Source: Notospermus geniculatus
Lineage: Eukaryota; Nemertea; Pilidiophora; Heteronemertea; Lineidae
DNA length: 64,000 bases
Direction of reading: 5' to 3'
NCBI GenBank assembly: GCA_002633025.1
Contig: NMRB01000533.1
Location: 220,621 to 284,620, forward strand
Shown piece after piece: positions 21,401-36,400 of this stretch. The notes under the pieces are model-generated. The model ran no database searches. It saw only the letters and a list, made by a program, of their open reading frames with translations, and was not told where the DNA came from. Numbering within the stretch: position 1 is the first letter of the stretch; each line of letters opens with the position of its first letter. Position numbers and translations under genes: made by a program.

Positions 21401-24400
21401 ATACGGACTGGAACCGTCCGACCGGACACTCCCCCGCCCTCCACCACCCGATCGTCCTAAAGAATCATACTCCTCCTCCTCATCGGATACTGTACGATTA
21501 AAACTATGCGTCTTTGGCGGCAGCGAATCATATCGCCTATCAAGCCCCACTTTTGGATGGCTATGACCCAATGAATCAACACTCTCCGGGCGGTTTAATA
21601 AACACTCCGTGCTTTTTGCACGCGAGATGTTAAACTGACTAAATTCCGAGTCTGAATTTGACAAACGTCTGAGAGANNNNNNNNNNNNNNNNNNNNNNNN
21701 NNNNNNNNNNNNNNNNNNNNNNNNNNNNNNNNNNNNNNNNNNNNNNNNNNNNNNNNNNNNNNNNNNNNNNNNNNNNNNNNNNNNNNNNNNNNNNNNNNNN
21801 NNNNNNNNNNNNNNNNNNNNNNNNNNNNNNNNNNNNNNNNNNNNNNNNNNNNNNNNNNNNNNNNNNNNNNNNNNNNNNNNNNNNNNNNNNNNNNNNNNNN
21901 NNNNNNNNNNNNNNNNNNNNNNNNNNNNNNNNNNNNNNNNNNNNNNNNNNNNNNNNNNNNNNNNNNNNNNNNNNNNNNNNNNNNNNNNNNNNNNNNNNNN
22001 NNNNNNNNNNNNNAGGACTTCCTTTATGGCCTAGTGGTTGGTGCTCAGGGCCCATATTCATAAAGTACTTAAGTGTAAGTCTGACTTATCCTTTGTTCAA
22101 CACAGAAGATAAGTGCCGCACTTAGACCTAAGTACCGGTAGTTTTATGAATATGGGCCCTTGCCTCTGAGTTGAGCGAATCAAGAGTCACGTTAGCGGGA
22201 AGTCTTCAATGTGAAAACTAAACATCCTTCCACTCAGAATGCCAAAATAATGCTGTCCAATCCGCCTGTGACCATGCTGTCGAATGAGCATTAGCCTCTG
22301 AACCTCGTGCCTAGGTTACTAACCTGAGCCTTCTTGATTTTTTCCACCCACAGTTTGATCTGCTCTCCCTGGAATGTATATGCTGACCAAGCCACCCTGT
22401 ATTCGTTGACTAAGAGCATCAGAAAAGTCCCTGTAGAAAGAAACGGGAGTTAAGTGTCTTACACAAGGACACAAACTCGTTTCTAGTTTTACATTCATCA
22501 CCATTCTCACCTCCATCCTTCAACTCGTGTATGATCACCTGGTCGATTCTGATTGGTGGTTTAATGACCTTGACCTTGTCCTTGTCGCCACGTTTGCTCG
22601 ACTTTGTGATCAGCAGCATGTCGGTGAAGAGGAAACAGTGGACATCTGTCGACTGGAAAAATGAGGAGAGTGAGATTCGGATGAGCATGAGATCAAAACA
22701 GAGAGCCGCATCCACATTTCTTATGCGTCATGTCAGTATCCCATTGAACTCAAAGAGACAAGGCCTGAGCGGACAACATGACATTCCACTGGAATTTCTC
22801 CCGCTGAACTCAAAGAGACAAGGCCTGAGCAGACAACATGACATTCCACTGGAATTTCTCCCACTGAACTCAAGGAGACAAGGCCTGAGCAGACGGCATA
22901 AACATTCCACTGGAATTTTCTCAGGACAGGCATGATTTATTGCAAACTATTTGAAGAAAAGATGTTCATTTTGTTTCGTCTGACAGTATTTCTTCGAATA
23001 TTTGTCAAGATTTTCAGTTCACTTTGCAGAAGGTTACTTTTGATACCATTTTACATCTCAGTTTATGTCCAATGTGGAGTATGAAAACGTTACCCACCTT
23101 GCTAATTCCATCCTTAAACCTGAGCGATCCTTCACAGAGTAGATGCCTCGTCTGTTGAGCGTTGCATCCCGGCATCGGGCACGTCAGATCTAACTGGGTG
23201 TAGTCATTTAAAACCTGAAAAAAGAACACCCAATTCGATGTAATGATGGCAAGATGGCAAGATACCAACATACATGTACGACAAAAGGAAAGAGGTTTTA
23301 CTGGTGACCAAAAGCAGGACATGATGATTTACTGCAACAGACATTCTAAGATTGACATAAGCGACAAAGATCTGTGCACTTATGCTGAAATCTCAACCAT
23401 AACCTCGATCTGAAGCTGAATGATGTGACACAGACAACCCCACGACAGTTGACTTCAATGATGTTGCACCAGAGTCGATCATTGCTAAATCATGGATTGC
23501 GCCACGTCACCTGGTTTCAGACTGAGGTTCTGGTTGAGATTTCGGCGGAAGTGTGCAGATCTGCGAATTCGAGAATCATCTACACCAAACTTTTCAACCT
23601 ACCCTGCTACACTCCTCATTTAGAATATCCACGACATCATACGATTCTATCCTGTCCATTATCGTAGCTAGACGCTCCTTCTCATGACGTTTGCGTAGCG
23701 TTGTGTTGACGTAATTCACAAAGACGTCTACAGACATAATCTGCAATAAACGGCAAATAGAACTCAACTCTTTGGATCAGTGGTGGATTTAGGAGGGGTG
23801 CAGAGGGCCCCCCATTGCCGCAGAACAATGGCTTTTTTCTGCCTCAGAGGCCTGGAAAATGCACTTTGGCATCCTATTTTTGAAAAGTTTTTGCGGGCGC
23901 CCCCTCTTTCCGGAAATCCTGGATCTGCCCCTGTGATGACTCAGTGAGCCTGAGCAGACCATAGAACCAAAACATGGCAGCAAACCACACTACAGAATCC
24001 CTACGGTTCATCCTTGACCTACGACCTTAAAGCTTAAGTTAAAAGTTTGGGTTTATAGTCTGATGTCAACTACAGTAGATGTGTCATCCGACTTTACACT
24101 TTAACTCCAATCTATCCTGAAACCTTTCAGCAGAACTCTGATGAGCTGCTCATTCAGCGCTACAGTCTGAGTACTGGTATTTCAGACCGGTATCCATTTA
24201 TACACTACTGGGTATTTAAGGGAGGCAAAGAGACTGCGCACAGCATCACGCCGACAATGGATTTGAACCAGACCTCATCATCACTAACCAGAGACACAAG
24301 CCACTAGACCACCGTGGCTCATGCACCACGTACCATCGTCTCAAGGTCATCCCTCTCCTGTGGACACTCGGACTTCTTCATTATTGCATTCAGTAATAAC

Positions 24401-27400
24401 GAATACTTCGTTAGTCGCTGCATAGGTTTAACAATCTGGTCCTGGAGTCGGAGGCGCTCGCATTGCTTCTGTGTCTCAGCCCACTGAAATGGAAACACAA
24501 ATCCAGGTGAGTCTGATTCAACGATTGGATCGGCGAAATACAAAATAACTGCTAGGAATCTGCACAGCGTACATTTTGTACACGTATCTTGGCCAATCAG
24601 AAAGTGTGCTACGGTGGCGCTGGTTAGACCTGTGATGGTGGTATGATTGGATCCCTTGTCAAATAGCGCCATCTATTGATGATCCTTCACTTTTGGCGCC
24701 AATCATGCCAATGTTTAGTGGGTCTACAAATATGGCCAACTGAACACTGGGGACGAGTGTAGGTACTTACGCTGACGAATATTTTAAAGAGTTCATTATC
24801 ACGACATGAATCCCTGAGATACATGACCGAGGCCTCCTGGTCCAGGCAATAACGGATATATGGCTGGAACATGTCATTAAACTGAAACAGAGAAGACAGC
24901 ATACAGATTTTTATCATAGACAATGCACAGGGCGATGCATTCACTATTGACATGGGCCCTGCACTGTGGCTGAATAGAAGCAATCAGCCGCATTGATTGC
25001 CAAAAGATGGCTGCATCCAAGGATAAACAATGCAGAATCCAGGAAACACCAGCCCATGACAACGTGGGCCATTGACGATTTTCTGATTTTTATTGATGGT
25101 TAGTGCATTCAGATTCCGTGTTAGGTAATTATGTAACCACATCTTCAAGAAAGAACAGTTTTGTTCGATAGTCACCTTCAAGAACCCATCCTTCAGTCCC
25201 GCTGTTGACAATGGCTGCCGTGACTGACGGGCCTCCTCGACGACGGGTAACATGCACTCCTCCCAAAGCTGACAATTGGCACCAATAATATCGACAATAT
25301 TGCTGAATAACCTCTCAGTATCAATCTGAAAACAGAACCAATATCAATCTTGAAGAAATTCCAAAAGATGGCTTTTCTTTTCTTGTGAATATATTATGTT
25401 AATTGCTTTGGTTACATCACAAAGAAGTAACAGAACCATTGCTCACATCATAAAGTACCGTAACAGATCCCTTGCTTACATCATAAAGTAACACATCCAT
25501 TGCTTACGTCACAAAGTAACAGATCCATTCCTTACACCATAAAGTACCATAACAGATCCATTGCTTACGTCATAAAGTAACAGATCTATTGCTTACGTCA
25601 TAAAGTAACAGATCCCTTGCTTACATCATAAAGTAACACATCCATTGCTTACGTCACAAAGTAACAGATCCATTCCTTACACCATAAAGTACCGTAACAG
25701 ATCCATTGCTTACATCATGAAGTAACAGATCCATTGCTTACATCATGAAGTAACAGACTGCATACATCATATGGTAACAGACCTTTGCTTACATCACGAA
25801 GAAACAGATACTTACATCATAAAGTAACAGATACTTACATCATTAAGTAACAGATCATTTTGAAGATTGACCATACAACACAAGAAGACATCCACAATGA
25901 CCCTGATCCCCTTGACATACGTCACCTCCGTCTGGAGGAGCTCCCAGATGGCTGCTTGCTGATTACGCTCCCGCTCACTCAGCGTCTGTTGAATAAAACG
26001 TCAAAAATATGCTTTAGAGTGGAGTGTTGTCCGAAGGCGATCTTGATATTTCAAGATCATAGGGGCCTACATGTACAACTAATGATTTCAATCTTGGGAC
26101 TGTAGAGAGCATGCAGTGGCTCATTGTAACGTCACTTTTGACCAGCAGGCCACGAGGCTGACGTCCACGACAAAGTGTGCCACGTGTAGATCACGTCAAA
26201 GTTGAAGTCACACACATTCCACTTGCGCTGATCACGAAGTTCACCACGTGGGTCGACGACATCATTTGCCCTCCAATATGGCAGATTAGACTGATCACAT
26301 GACGGGATGACGTCACCTGCACGCTCTCTATTGGAGAATACCCTGAATTGGGAGGTGATGTATAAAGTTCTGTTTTTTCAAATTGGAAGCCCTGATGATC
26401 GACTTACAATATGATTGTCTACGATATCAGTCCAATGCTCTTCCAACTCGTACAACGACGGATCAAACTTTGGTCGGCCGATCATGAGCAGGTCAGGCAT
26501 CTCTGGGAGACCCTTGAGATTATACTCCTGGAGCTTCTCATAAAGAAGTTCAAGTTTATCCCTGTCCTGTAAGTGTAAGGGAAAGGGGCAAAATGAAATA
26601 GGATTTAATCCTTTTAGAGTTTGTAAAGCACAGCAACAGAAGAGAAGGTCTCCATTCGCATAGAACTACATGTATTCAGCACAGGTGAGCAGTCTTCAAC
26701 TCAAGGCATTCAGGGTTTCCGCCAGAAAAAAAAATGAGGGTACGGACCAAAAAAAAATTTTTTTTTGAAAAAAAAATTTTTTTTGAAAAATTTTTATTTT
26801 TATTTTTATTTGTTTATTTTGGTTTTAAACGATGTTTAGTGCCATTTTAGGCGTATTTTGAAGCATAAAATCACTTTCCATCGTGAAATATGATGTTAAA
26901 TGGTGAAAAACGATGAATACTGCTGATAAATATGTGAATTTATCAAATTTTTGAGGGTACGGATCCGTACCCTGGAAAAATTTTAGGGTACGGAATTTTA
27001 CCCATTTTACCCTCTGGCGGAAACCCTGGCATTCCTCGTGAGATTTCACTCGTGCAAGTTGGCTGTCAATGGGTGACTCACCATTGGACTTGGGCTGAGA
27101 CCAATGACCCAAACGACTGCCTATAGCTTTCCATGGTTGTGTTGCCCATACACACTGCCAACTCGCAGGAGAAAACCCACGTGGGGGAGTGCCTTATAAG
27201 GCGTCATTTATCCTCAAATAGGGTTAAAGCCCTTCTTACCTTGAATGTTGTTGTGACAGGGCTGAACAAGTTACTGAGACGATTCTGAGCTTTGGATTGT
27301 TTTTCCTGACCGGTGTCATCGACCGCTTTGTTCTTGCGTAAACTCTGCAAGAAAATAGAATCAGTCCGAATGAGAATACTGCAAAATTATCACCAACAGA

Positions 27401-30400
27401 ATGAGAAACTGAAACTTTTCGGAGAAGCAGATTTACTGATTAGCAAAAGTATAAACAAAGCAATTTCCATTGCCCCTATTGAAACGACCTTGAACGACCC
27501 CTCACAAGGTCAGTGACCTACATTTTGAGGTACCTCAATGCAAATTTGAAGCAGCTATGAACAATTTTGATGCCAGACTTTTTCAAATACTTAGGGTTCA
27601 GCCAAGTCATGTCTGAGTGAAAGATTATGGTATTGATACAGTTTTTCTGATAAATCTTAGGTCCTGTGCAAGACTATTCATCCCATAGGACGGGATCATA
27701 AAGTACTCCAAAATTTTGTTCTCCAATGATAAAAGGCAGCATCCCCACTAGCAATCAGTGGGTGCACGGTCATTTGAAGTAAGAGCTCTAACTTGTGCTA
27801 TCGAGTACATGGTAATGCAGAGTATAGCTGTTACCACAATTAGCCGTGCACTGACTGCATTTTACCATTGGACAGCAGTTCCTGCTTTAGTTCACTGACA
27901 ACAGAGAAAACATTAGTTCCAAGAATTACCATCAGATGGAACTACAGTATCACAATACAACATTGTAGAAGGAACCAACACCAAAAGCAACGACGACTAT
28001 GTACACAATAACGTTATTGTTAGGTGACACATGTGCAACAACAACAGTCTTATGAGATAGGGCCACCTTTTCTGTGACAGCCCACAGAAAACAAACACGT
28101 ACTTTGTTTCAAAGCGAGCCGCCCGAATAACGTCAGCCCAGTCAATTCCATGTTGTTTGTTCAAAAACTGCTTTGTCCTCTTTAGGTGCGGACAAAACGG
28201 ACACTCAGAAATCCGTGTATGATTCGTAATGTTTGTCCGAACTTTGCTTTAGAAATAGTACCTGGGCGGCGTGCTATACATCTAGGTGGTGGTTATGACA
28301 CTACTTGGTTGTGGGATGAAATTATTTTTGTCATTTACTAAATTCTCTTTCGAGAAAGCACAAGAAGCATTTGTACGTTAGCAGCAACTTGGCGGTTATC
28401 GTCAGGTCTCGCTACCAACATACCTGAATCTGGACTTTAAGATAACCGTACCCGACCTCTAACGGCTGGAGAACACAAAACACTATATAAAATCAGTCTC
28501 TAACTTTTATTGGAGATAAATGCGAGATGGCCATTTTAGCCACAGCTAAAGTTTAGAATCCCCGATCGGAATGACGTTACTCCATGGCACNGCTCTGTTG
28601 GTCCACCAGGTGATTTTTGACAAGTGATTGAGTTGAATCCTTGCAGTGACATTGCGAAATGATGGTGAACATTGAAACAGTGAGAGAGTGACAACAATCA
28701 GACTTCAACAGCAAACCTTGCGTGACGTTCTACCAGTGTTTGGCTCTATGGGCCGTATGCACCAAACGAAGATTATCTTGAACTCAGGTTGAGCCACAAC
28801 TTTTCAATTGTTCAGGTTTGCCAGGGCATGATGTGACAATGGAAAAGTTGTGGCTCAACCTGAGTTCAAGATAATCTTCGTTTGGTGCATGCATATGGCC
28901 CTTAGGGTATGAAATTCTCCAACGGGACTCTCTCATGTACGAACACCGAAGACAGAAGCAAACGAAAGGAACGAAACTCATACTGCTTCAGAAACGAGAA
29001 ACGTTCACATCTTGTACACCAACTCTCACCATGATCAACATTCGCCGTTCCCTGAGGGGGTGGGGGACGCGGGAACCACGCAAGTCGCATTCTGGACTGA
29101 CAACCTGAATAACAGCAGGAGGAGCAATTGAAATATGGACAAATGATGGCAGACGAAACCGACAAGCAACTGAAGACAACAGAGACGGCAGACGAGGATT
29201 AGCTCCAGCAAAATCAAGATTGAAAGGCCATGATATTGGAACTTTTTGTCGACAGCCGGTGCCACCGGCAGTGATCACATCATCCTCCAATACTGTAGTC
29301 TTGCCATTCACCCCAGTGTTGGAGCACCCCAGTGTGGGTGCACCCCAGTGCACCCACAATGAATGCATACGTGGATACCCTAAGAACTAGAGTTACATGT
29401 ATCTACATGGGGCGAGGTTGACAAGCGGTAGTTTACAGGGCGTTTCAGAAAATTTTGGAATTACCAGTACCACAGAATTTGAAAATGACTATAACCAAAT
29501 CTCAATTTTGGAGGATTTTGTTTGATTCTGCTGGAGCTATTGTTGAAATAAATGGTGCAGAGACGGTTGAATCTTGATGATAAGAACTTGAGTGCTGTAC
29601 ATGATTTGCAGGAGCCACGACATGTGTAAATAGAATTTCGGTGCTAAAGTGTTCAGACACGCACTGACAGGGTGGGAGGGGCAGTTGCCATGAGGCCCTT
29701 TTGTTTTGTTTCCAGTTATGCAGGGTCTCAGCATGGGATTTCATGAATCTGGGCAGTAGCCTACCAAGGGCGGGCAGTACCGTAGGCATTTATGAAATGG
29801 AAACCAATTATAGACATCCATGGCAGGTCAGAAGGGGTAAACAAACCTTGGGCCTAGTCCATTGTATAGACAGTAAGCACAGGAGCCAACTGTACAAATG
29901 CACTAGGCTCCCTAGGTCGGGGTTAATGTTTACCCCTTCTGACCTGTCATGGCCGACTTTCGCAGGATGTCTATTCAAATCAAAGTACATTTCATACTCA
30001 AAGGACAACAAAAGTGCTATCTTCACAAAACAAAATTTCAACAATACACTTGGGAACTTACACCCTGATTGTGGAGGCTTGTTGTAACCCCGTTGTATCA
30101 AAGAAACATTGGATCTACCGTAAGTGGAAGGACATGTACAGTGTGTGGTGAGAACATGCGACATGCAGCAGCCATATTGAAGGTCGATTTCAAGGTCATG
30201 AGAGTCAATTGATAAACTCTGATGGAAACTGACATGGTCTGTTTTGTTATTCAGCGTTTTGATGGCCCCATTCAGTGCCGGATCCAGGGTTTGGGAAAAG
30301 AGGGGGTGCCCTGTGCTTGAAACATTGAAATCTGCGGTTAATTTTTAATGATTTGTTCCAAATTTCAGAATTTCACGGTCCATTTTACAGATTTGTTCGC

Positions 30401-33400
30401 CAAAACGGGTGTGTATGCTGGGTGCGCCCCCCCCCGCCGGAGGGGCCCTGGATCCGCACCTGCCAATCACTTTGGTTTCTACGGAGGTTTCATTCGTGGA
30501 TGACTCTCACTGGCTTGAAATGGACTTCACTACATTAACAACATCATGAAAATCTAACATCGCGTGAACCGTGACTGAAGCTAAAAAAAATAATTGGTTA
30601 GTCGTACAAACTTGCCTCGCTCTCGCTGGGCGGGATATCCTTGGAATCGGGAGGCGATTTTCCCGTATTCGCTTCGTTAGTGTTAAGGAACCAATCCCTG
30701 ATAGCTAACGGGAGGGAATTCCGCCGTCGCGGCTCCGGAGGGGGTTTAAGCGTCGCCACACTTTTGCTTTTGCTTTGAGTGAATTCTTGTTTCGTCTGAA
30801 GCGGGTGAACAAGTGAAATAAAAGCAGATGGCGCTACTTGTACTATTCTGAAGTGCATGAAATTTAGTTCTCCCTAACTGTTGGAGTACATGTATTTTGG
30901 GGGCTAGTCTATGCAAATAACATCCAAAGCATGTGTAAAAGCTGTGTTCACTGTTGACTATGCACTAAAAACATTCTTCCTCCACCACAATAACCTTCAG
31001 CTCCGGAAGGCCCAGTGAGCTCCATTTTCAGTTCCTACAGAGGAGACTACTGGCTCTGCCCCGGTGACCTCCATTTTCAGGTCCTCTGCAGGAGACTATG
31101 GGCTCCACCCCGGTGACCTCCATTTTCAGGTCCTCTGCAGGCAACTACGGGCTCCGCCCCATTGATCTCCATTTTCAGGTCCTCTGCAGGAGACTGTGGG
31201 CTCTGCCCCATTCATCTCCATTTTCAGGTCCTGTGCAGGAGACTACGGGCTTCGCCCCATTGATCTCCATTTTCAGGTCTTGTATAGGAGACTACAAGCT
31301 CTGCCCCAGTGACCTCCATTTTCAGATCCTGTGCAGGAATGGATTCCACCCAGTGACTGCTATTTTCATGAAATAACAACGAGCCATAATTTATGTCTGC
31401 TACTTCTTTTTTCCAAATTTCATGTCTGCTACACGGCTCACAGACACGATTCCCGATTTGCTTTGTCTGTGTGTGTTTAGTTGGCATGAATTTGTGTGCC
31501 ACCAGTTTTAGGAGCTCATGTCAGTGAGATGATCCGACGGACATGAATTTGTGTGCCACTAGTTTTAGGAGCTCATGTCAGTGAGATGATCCTACAGACA
31601 TGAATTTGTGTGCCACCAGTTTTAGGAGTTCATGTCAGTGAGATGATCCTACAGACATGAATTTGTGTGCCACCAGTTTTAGGAGCTCATGTCAGTGAGA
31701 TGATCTGACGGACATGAATTTGTATGTGTGTGAGGGAAATCAGTGATACATGTATGTCCATAGAATCCCACAATATGACTGATGAGCGAAAAAATGAAAG
31801 AAAATGACATCAATGCGATTGGATGAATGAATAATGACCCTGTTGTCCGTCAATAGGGAAAGCGAGCAAGCATTCCTCGTGAAAGACCAATGTTTATCAT
31901 TCCTTGCCAAAGATCAGGAAGCTATAGCACTCGGAGGTGGTCAGTCCATGAGATAGAGATGAAACGAAAGACGACCCCCCCCAGAACGGGTAGGTTCTCC
32001 ACGACCCTGAACTTACCCCTGGTTTCTTCTCGACATTCTTCGTACCCGAACCTGGTCTGTTTTTAATACTCCTGTTAGTGCTAGTGTCGCCCTCTTTCTC
32101 TGCAACGAGAAAACAGATTACATAATCAACCATGATGCAAGAGTTGTTTTGATGAAACAGGAGCTGTTAGTCAGTTGACCAATAGGTGTCACTATGGTCC
32201 ACATCACTATGCTTGATTGAGCACCAATCAGGAGAGTTTTCTTTTGTATGATTTCACATCTCGCACGATCGCAGTGCCCCTGGTAGAATTTCTGTGGGCC
32301 ACTTTCAACCTCACTACCAAGAGTAAGGCAAATATTTCCTAGGTCGAGGTTGAAGAACATGTGTTGGTTCCCGATACCGCCGCCAGGGATCCATCCCCTG
32401 GTGGCAGTATTGGGAACCAATGCATGCAATTCAACCTCGATCCAGGAAATTTTTGCCCGTACTCCTGGTGGTGAGGTTGAAAACGGAAGTGGCCCACAGA
32501 AATTCTACCAGGGGCACTGCGATCGTGCGAGATGTGAAATTGGTGTATTGGTCCGCTAGAACTTTGCTGCCATCTTTTGGCAACAAGCGTGGCTGTCTGC
32601 TATAGAGGCCTTGCAATGACGTCATCCTGGCGGCCATGCTGAGGGACAAGTGGGCAGAGGTGTGAGCTGACCGTGACGTGACCTGCGTGAAGTGCGCGAC
32701 GCCAGTGTTTGACGTAACGTCATTGGGACATTTCGCTGCGCCTCTGCAGCATGTGCCCCCCAGCATGGCGGCTTGTGACGTCATTTGCAAGGCCTCTATT
32801 GCCAGTGGCAATAACATGTTTGTATGTGATGTAGTTCATAATGAGTTAAATGGCGTCAAGCTGGGTCTGAAATGAAATAAGACTCCATACTGATCCCTCG
32901 TCGATTGAACCACACAATGCGGGGCAGACGCATTCATCGATGAATTACGTGATGTCATAACTTAAGAAATCATTAAAAAGATTAGGATTTTGTTGCCATG
33001 GGAATGATTTCGAAAAACAGATTTATTTGAAGATGAGGCAGATGTTGGTAACCATTATTGTATTGCATGATGAAATTAATTTTGGAAGAAAAACTTTATA
33101 TTACACACCAAGCCAGAGAATCCAGGCAACCATCTTGAAAATTACTTCCGGCGATTTCATTCGGTCATGAATTGCCAAGGATGAAATGCACACGATTTTT
33201 TTCACAATTCCAATTATTGAATAAAAATTTTGCAACGCGTCATTTCCATCTGAATGTCACGAACCCTTGCTATCTCATTTATGATTCATGAGCCCAACAA
33301 ATTGTATTTTTCCACATATTAACCACAACATATCAATAATTACGTGTCTTCTCGTGGACAGTCCAACTATAAGTGCTGCACGAGCATTCTGGGAACGGAA

Positions 33401-36400
33401 TGCTCTCACTGCTCGCACGTTTTTTAAACCAGCATTCAGCACAGGTAACTAGGCCGACTGGCATGTAGTTATCGTAACATGACAGATACAGGCCCTTTGG
33501 GAACCAGGCAGCCACCGCAAAGTGTTTTGATTCTAACACCTGACTCTCTTGTTCCCTGTATTTATGTACAGCAGTGTGTTGTACTTCTGACAAAGTTACA
33601 TTGAAATGGCACCGGAAAATTCATTCCACGGTGCTGATTAAAATACTCATACACTTGTGTAGCAGGCTTTATAGGTGATTGTGGTCAGGTAAAGTTGCAT
33701 CAAGAGTACTCAGGTGATCAGGGGAAGAAAGAAGCAATCTCAATGAAGACTGAGCAAATTGCTGTACATTCTTGTACATTACAGATGAGAGACCAAGGCC
33801 AACTTGAGCTGGTGCAGAATGCCAATCTGCCAGGATGTCACTGCTTTGCCGGTCTGATGCACAGTCAGAAAGTGCCAAGTCAATGTCAAGGTCGCAGACG
33901 CAAACAAACGAAAGCGTTTCCCAAGATGTTTCTGACGTAGAGGAATTGGGAAAACATGTTTATCAGATATTCTGAACCAATGACGCTGAATTTCTTTTGA
34001 AAAACACAAACTTTTTCCTGTTTCTGCAGAGCTAAACTGATTATCGTTTGCCAATAACAATACGAGCTGTCCGTCATGGGTTATTATTATGCAAAAGTAC
34101 GAAAAAGTCGAAGCAAACTCCAATTACATCTTGAACAGGAACTAGAAAACAATTTTTCACTGTTCACAAAACAACGTGGGTGAAACTTCACGAAAACATG
34201 TTGTCCTCCCGAAACGTAAATCTGCTCCTGACAGAGCAACAGTCAGAGCATGAAGTGGTCGTCTGACTTCCCACACACAACTATGTGTTGATCAACAATC
34301 CACCAAGATGCCCACTCATTCCTTAGTGCGGAATTGCCCACTCCTTTCCTAAAATAGTCGGTGTTCTTTCTTTTAAACCAAACCCCGCCAAATCAATAAA
34401 CCAGTAAATGAAGTCTCCAAAATTATGCAGTCCAAATCCCTAAAATAACGCAAGCATCCTTAAAATGGACTAATAAATCATGGCCTGCTGAAACTAATCA
34501 ATCATTTCACACGAAGTCAACAATGCCAGCCAAACACGCACAGACAAAGTAAAACGGTTGTCAACAGGGAACGTTAAATCCTAATTTGACAAGAAATTGA
34601 TCAATGGAAGGGAGCGTTTCATTCAGAAGACACTGACTGACAACTCGTGCACAGTGTCAACTGACAACTGATGCAGATTGTCGATTGAAAACAGGTGCAG
34701 TGTGTCGACTGACAATGGTGCACAGTGTCGACTGACAACTAATGCACAGTGTCGACTGACAACTGGTGCACAGTGACGGCTGACAACTGTGGTCGGCTGA
34801 CAACTGTGGTCGACTGACAACTGGTGCACAGTGTCAACTGACAAGTAGTGCACAGTGTCAACTGACAACTGATGCACAGTGTCAACTGAAAACTGTGGTT
34901 GACTGATAACTGGTGCACAGTGTCAACTGACAAGTAGTGCACAGTGTCGACTGACAACTGGTGCAGAGTGTCAACTGCACCCCCTCTTTTCCCAATTCTG
35001 GATCCACCCCTGCTCTGTACCAAACAAGACTGCATCACATGGATGGTGAGTGGTTGGATCCCTTGGGTTGGTCAAAGATAAGGCAGCCAATAACATTGTC
35101 CCTTCGATGAAATTCCACTCAGCGCATTGATCGTCGTCGTCATTATTGATTTCATGTCCGCCATTATGAACATCTTTGTTCAAACTCCGCATCGGGTTTC
35201 GATTGGTATCACAAAGCAGGCCTGCCGTCGGCGATACGATGAGAGTAAATACAAATAACGGCTGCTTTTTTCATCTCTCAATAATGTCGTATAGGTATAT
35301 ATAAATAGACTGAACGGAGTTGAAGGTTGTCAGGTTTGAAAAACAGCCAATGGAGAATTGTGCAACATGCAAGAGACCCGCCCTCCTCCTCTTGGGAGGT
35401 CAAGCACGCTGCCAACGTTGGTACCACTATGACGGTCTCCAGGGGCAGATCCAGGATTTGGGGTAAGAGGGGGCACCCTGTGCTAGGAACATTGAAATTT
35501 GCGCGAAGTTCCAGAATTTCACGGTCGATTTTACAGATTTGTTGGCCAACGGGAGTGTGCGTCGGGTTTGCCCCCTTGGATCCACAGCTGGTCTCACACC
35601 ATCTCACTCAATGACTGTGCTGCCCCTCCGTACACGGACCAAGTACCAAGTCATCTTCAGAAAGATTCAGAGACACTGCCCAGCGAAAGTCGACCGTCTG
35701 CCCAGTCAGTTCAGGGTTCTAAGACAACACCAAGGGATCCAGACAATCAACATTTGATTGATACCCTTCCCCTATGGGTCACATTTAGCACTGTAAACCA
35801 ATCAGGATCAGTCAAGGCTCAAAAACGGTTTTGAGGTGTGCAGTTATTCATAGGGAGCAGGTGACAGTCGAGTTCACAGTGATTAACTTCATTACACTTG
35901 AGGACATTCCCGGCTGTGACTTCAACAGGGCTCAGTTCAAAAATTGAAGTTACAAGTATTAACAGTAAGGCAATGGGACTTTGGTACCGTGAAAAAGCCA
36001 TTACCTGTACTAGTCCCTTTTCACGGTGCAAAAAGTGAACTGGCCTTGAACTGGATCGAAGTGACTCCACGTAAAAAGACCTAAAGGCTACACCATCAAT
36101 ATTTTCAAAACATTTCTGCGACAAACCGTTTTGAAAACTGTTTTCGAAATGTTGTGGCTTGTTTCTGGGTTGGTCTACACTCTGCAACATTATCGTCCAG
36201 CCCACACTGTGGCTGAATGGGTGAATGTCGTCCAGTCCTGATCCTACACACTAAATTCCTAGCCCAAGCCCCTAACCCTCACCCCAACCCTGACCCTCAA
36301 CCCTTGTCACTGACCCCTACCCTAATCCTAAACCTAGTCCTGACCCTAACCGTCAACGATAACCATCCTAACTCCGTAACCTCGGTACACTGGTTTAGAC

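Noticed and set aside
21117-21566. 149-codon plus-strand ORF
   Set aside because: Antisense shadow of PLEKHG5-like exon 14.
25435-25860. CRISPR-like array (about 28-bp units)
   Set aside because: Units are contiguous without unique spacers and lie in a spliced animal intron.
36265-36362. Interstitial telomere repeat
   Set aside because: Motifs vary (CCTAACCC, CCTGACCC, CCTCACCC) and no TTAGGG register is maintained.
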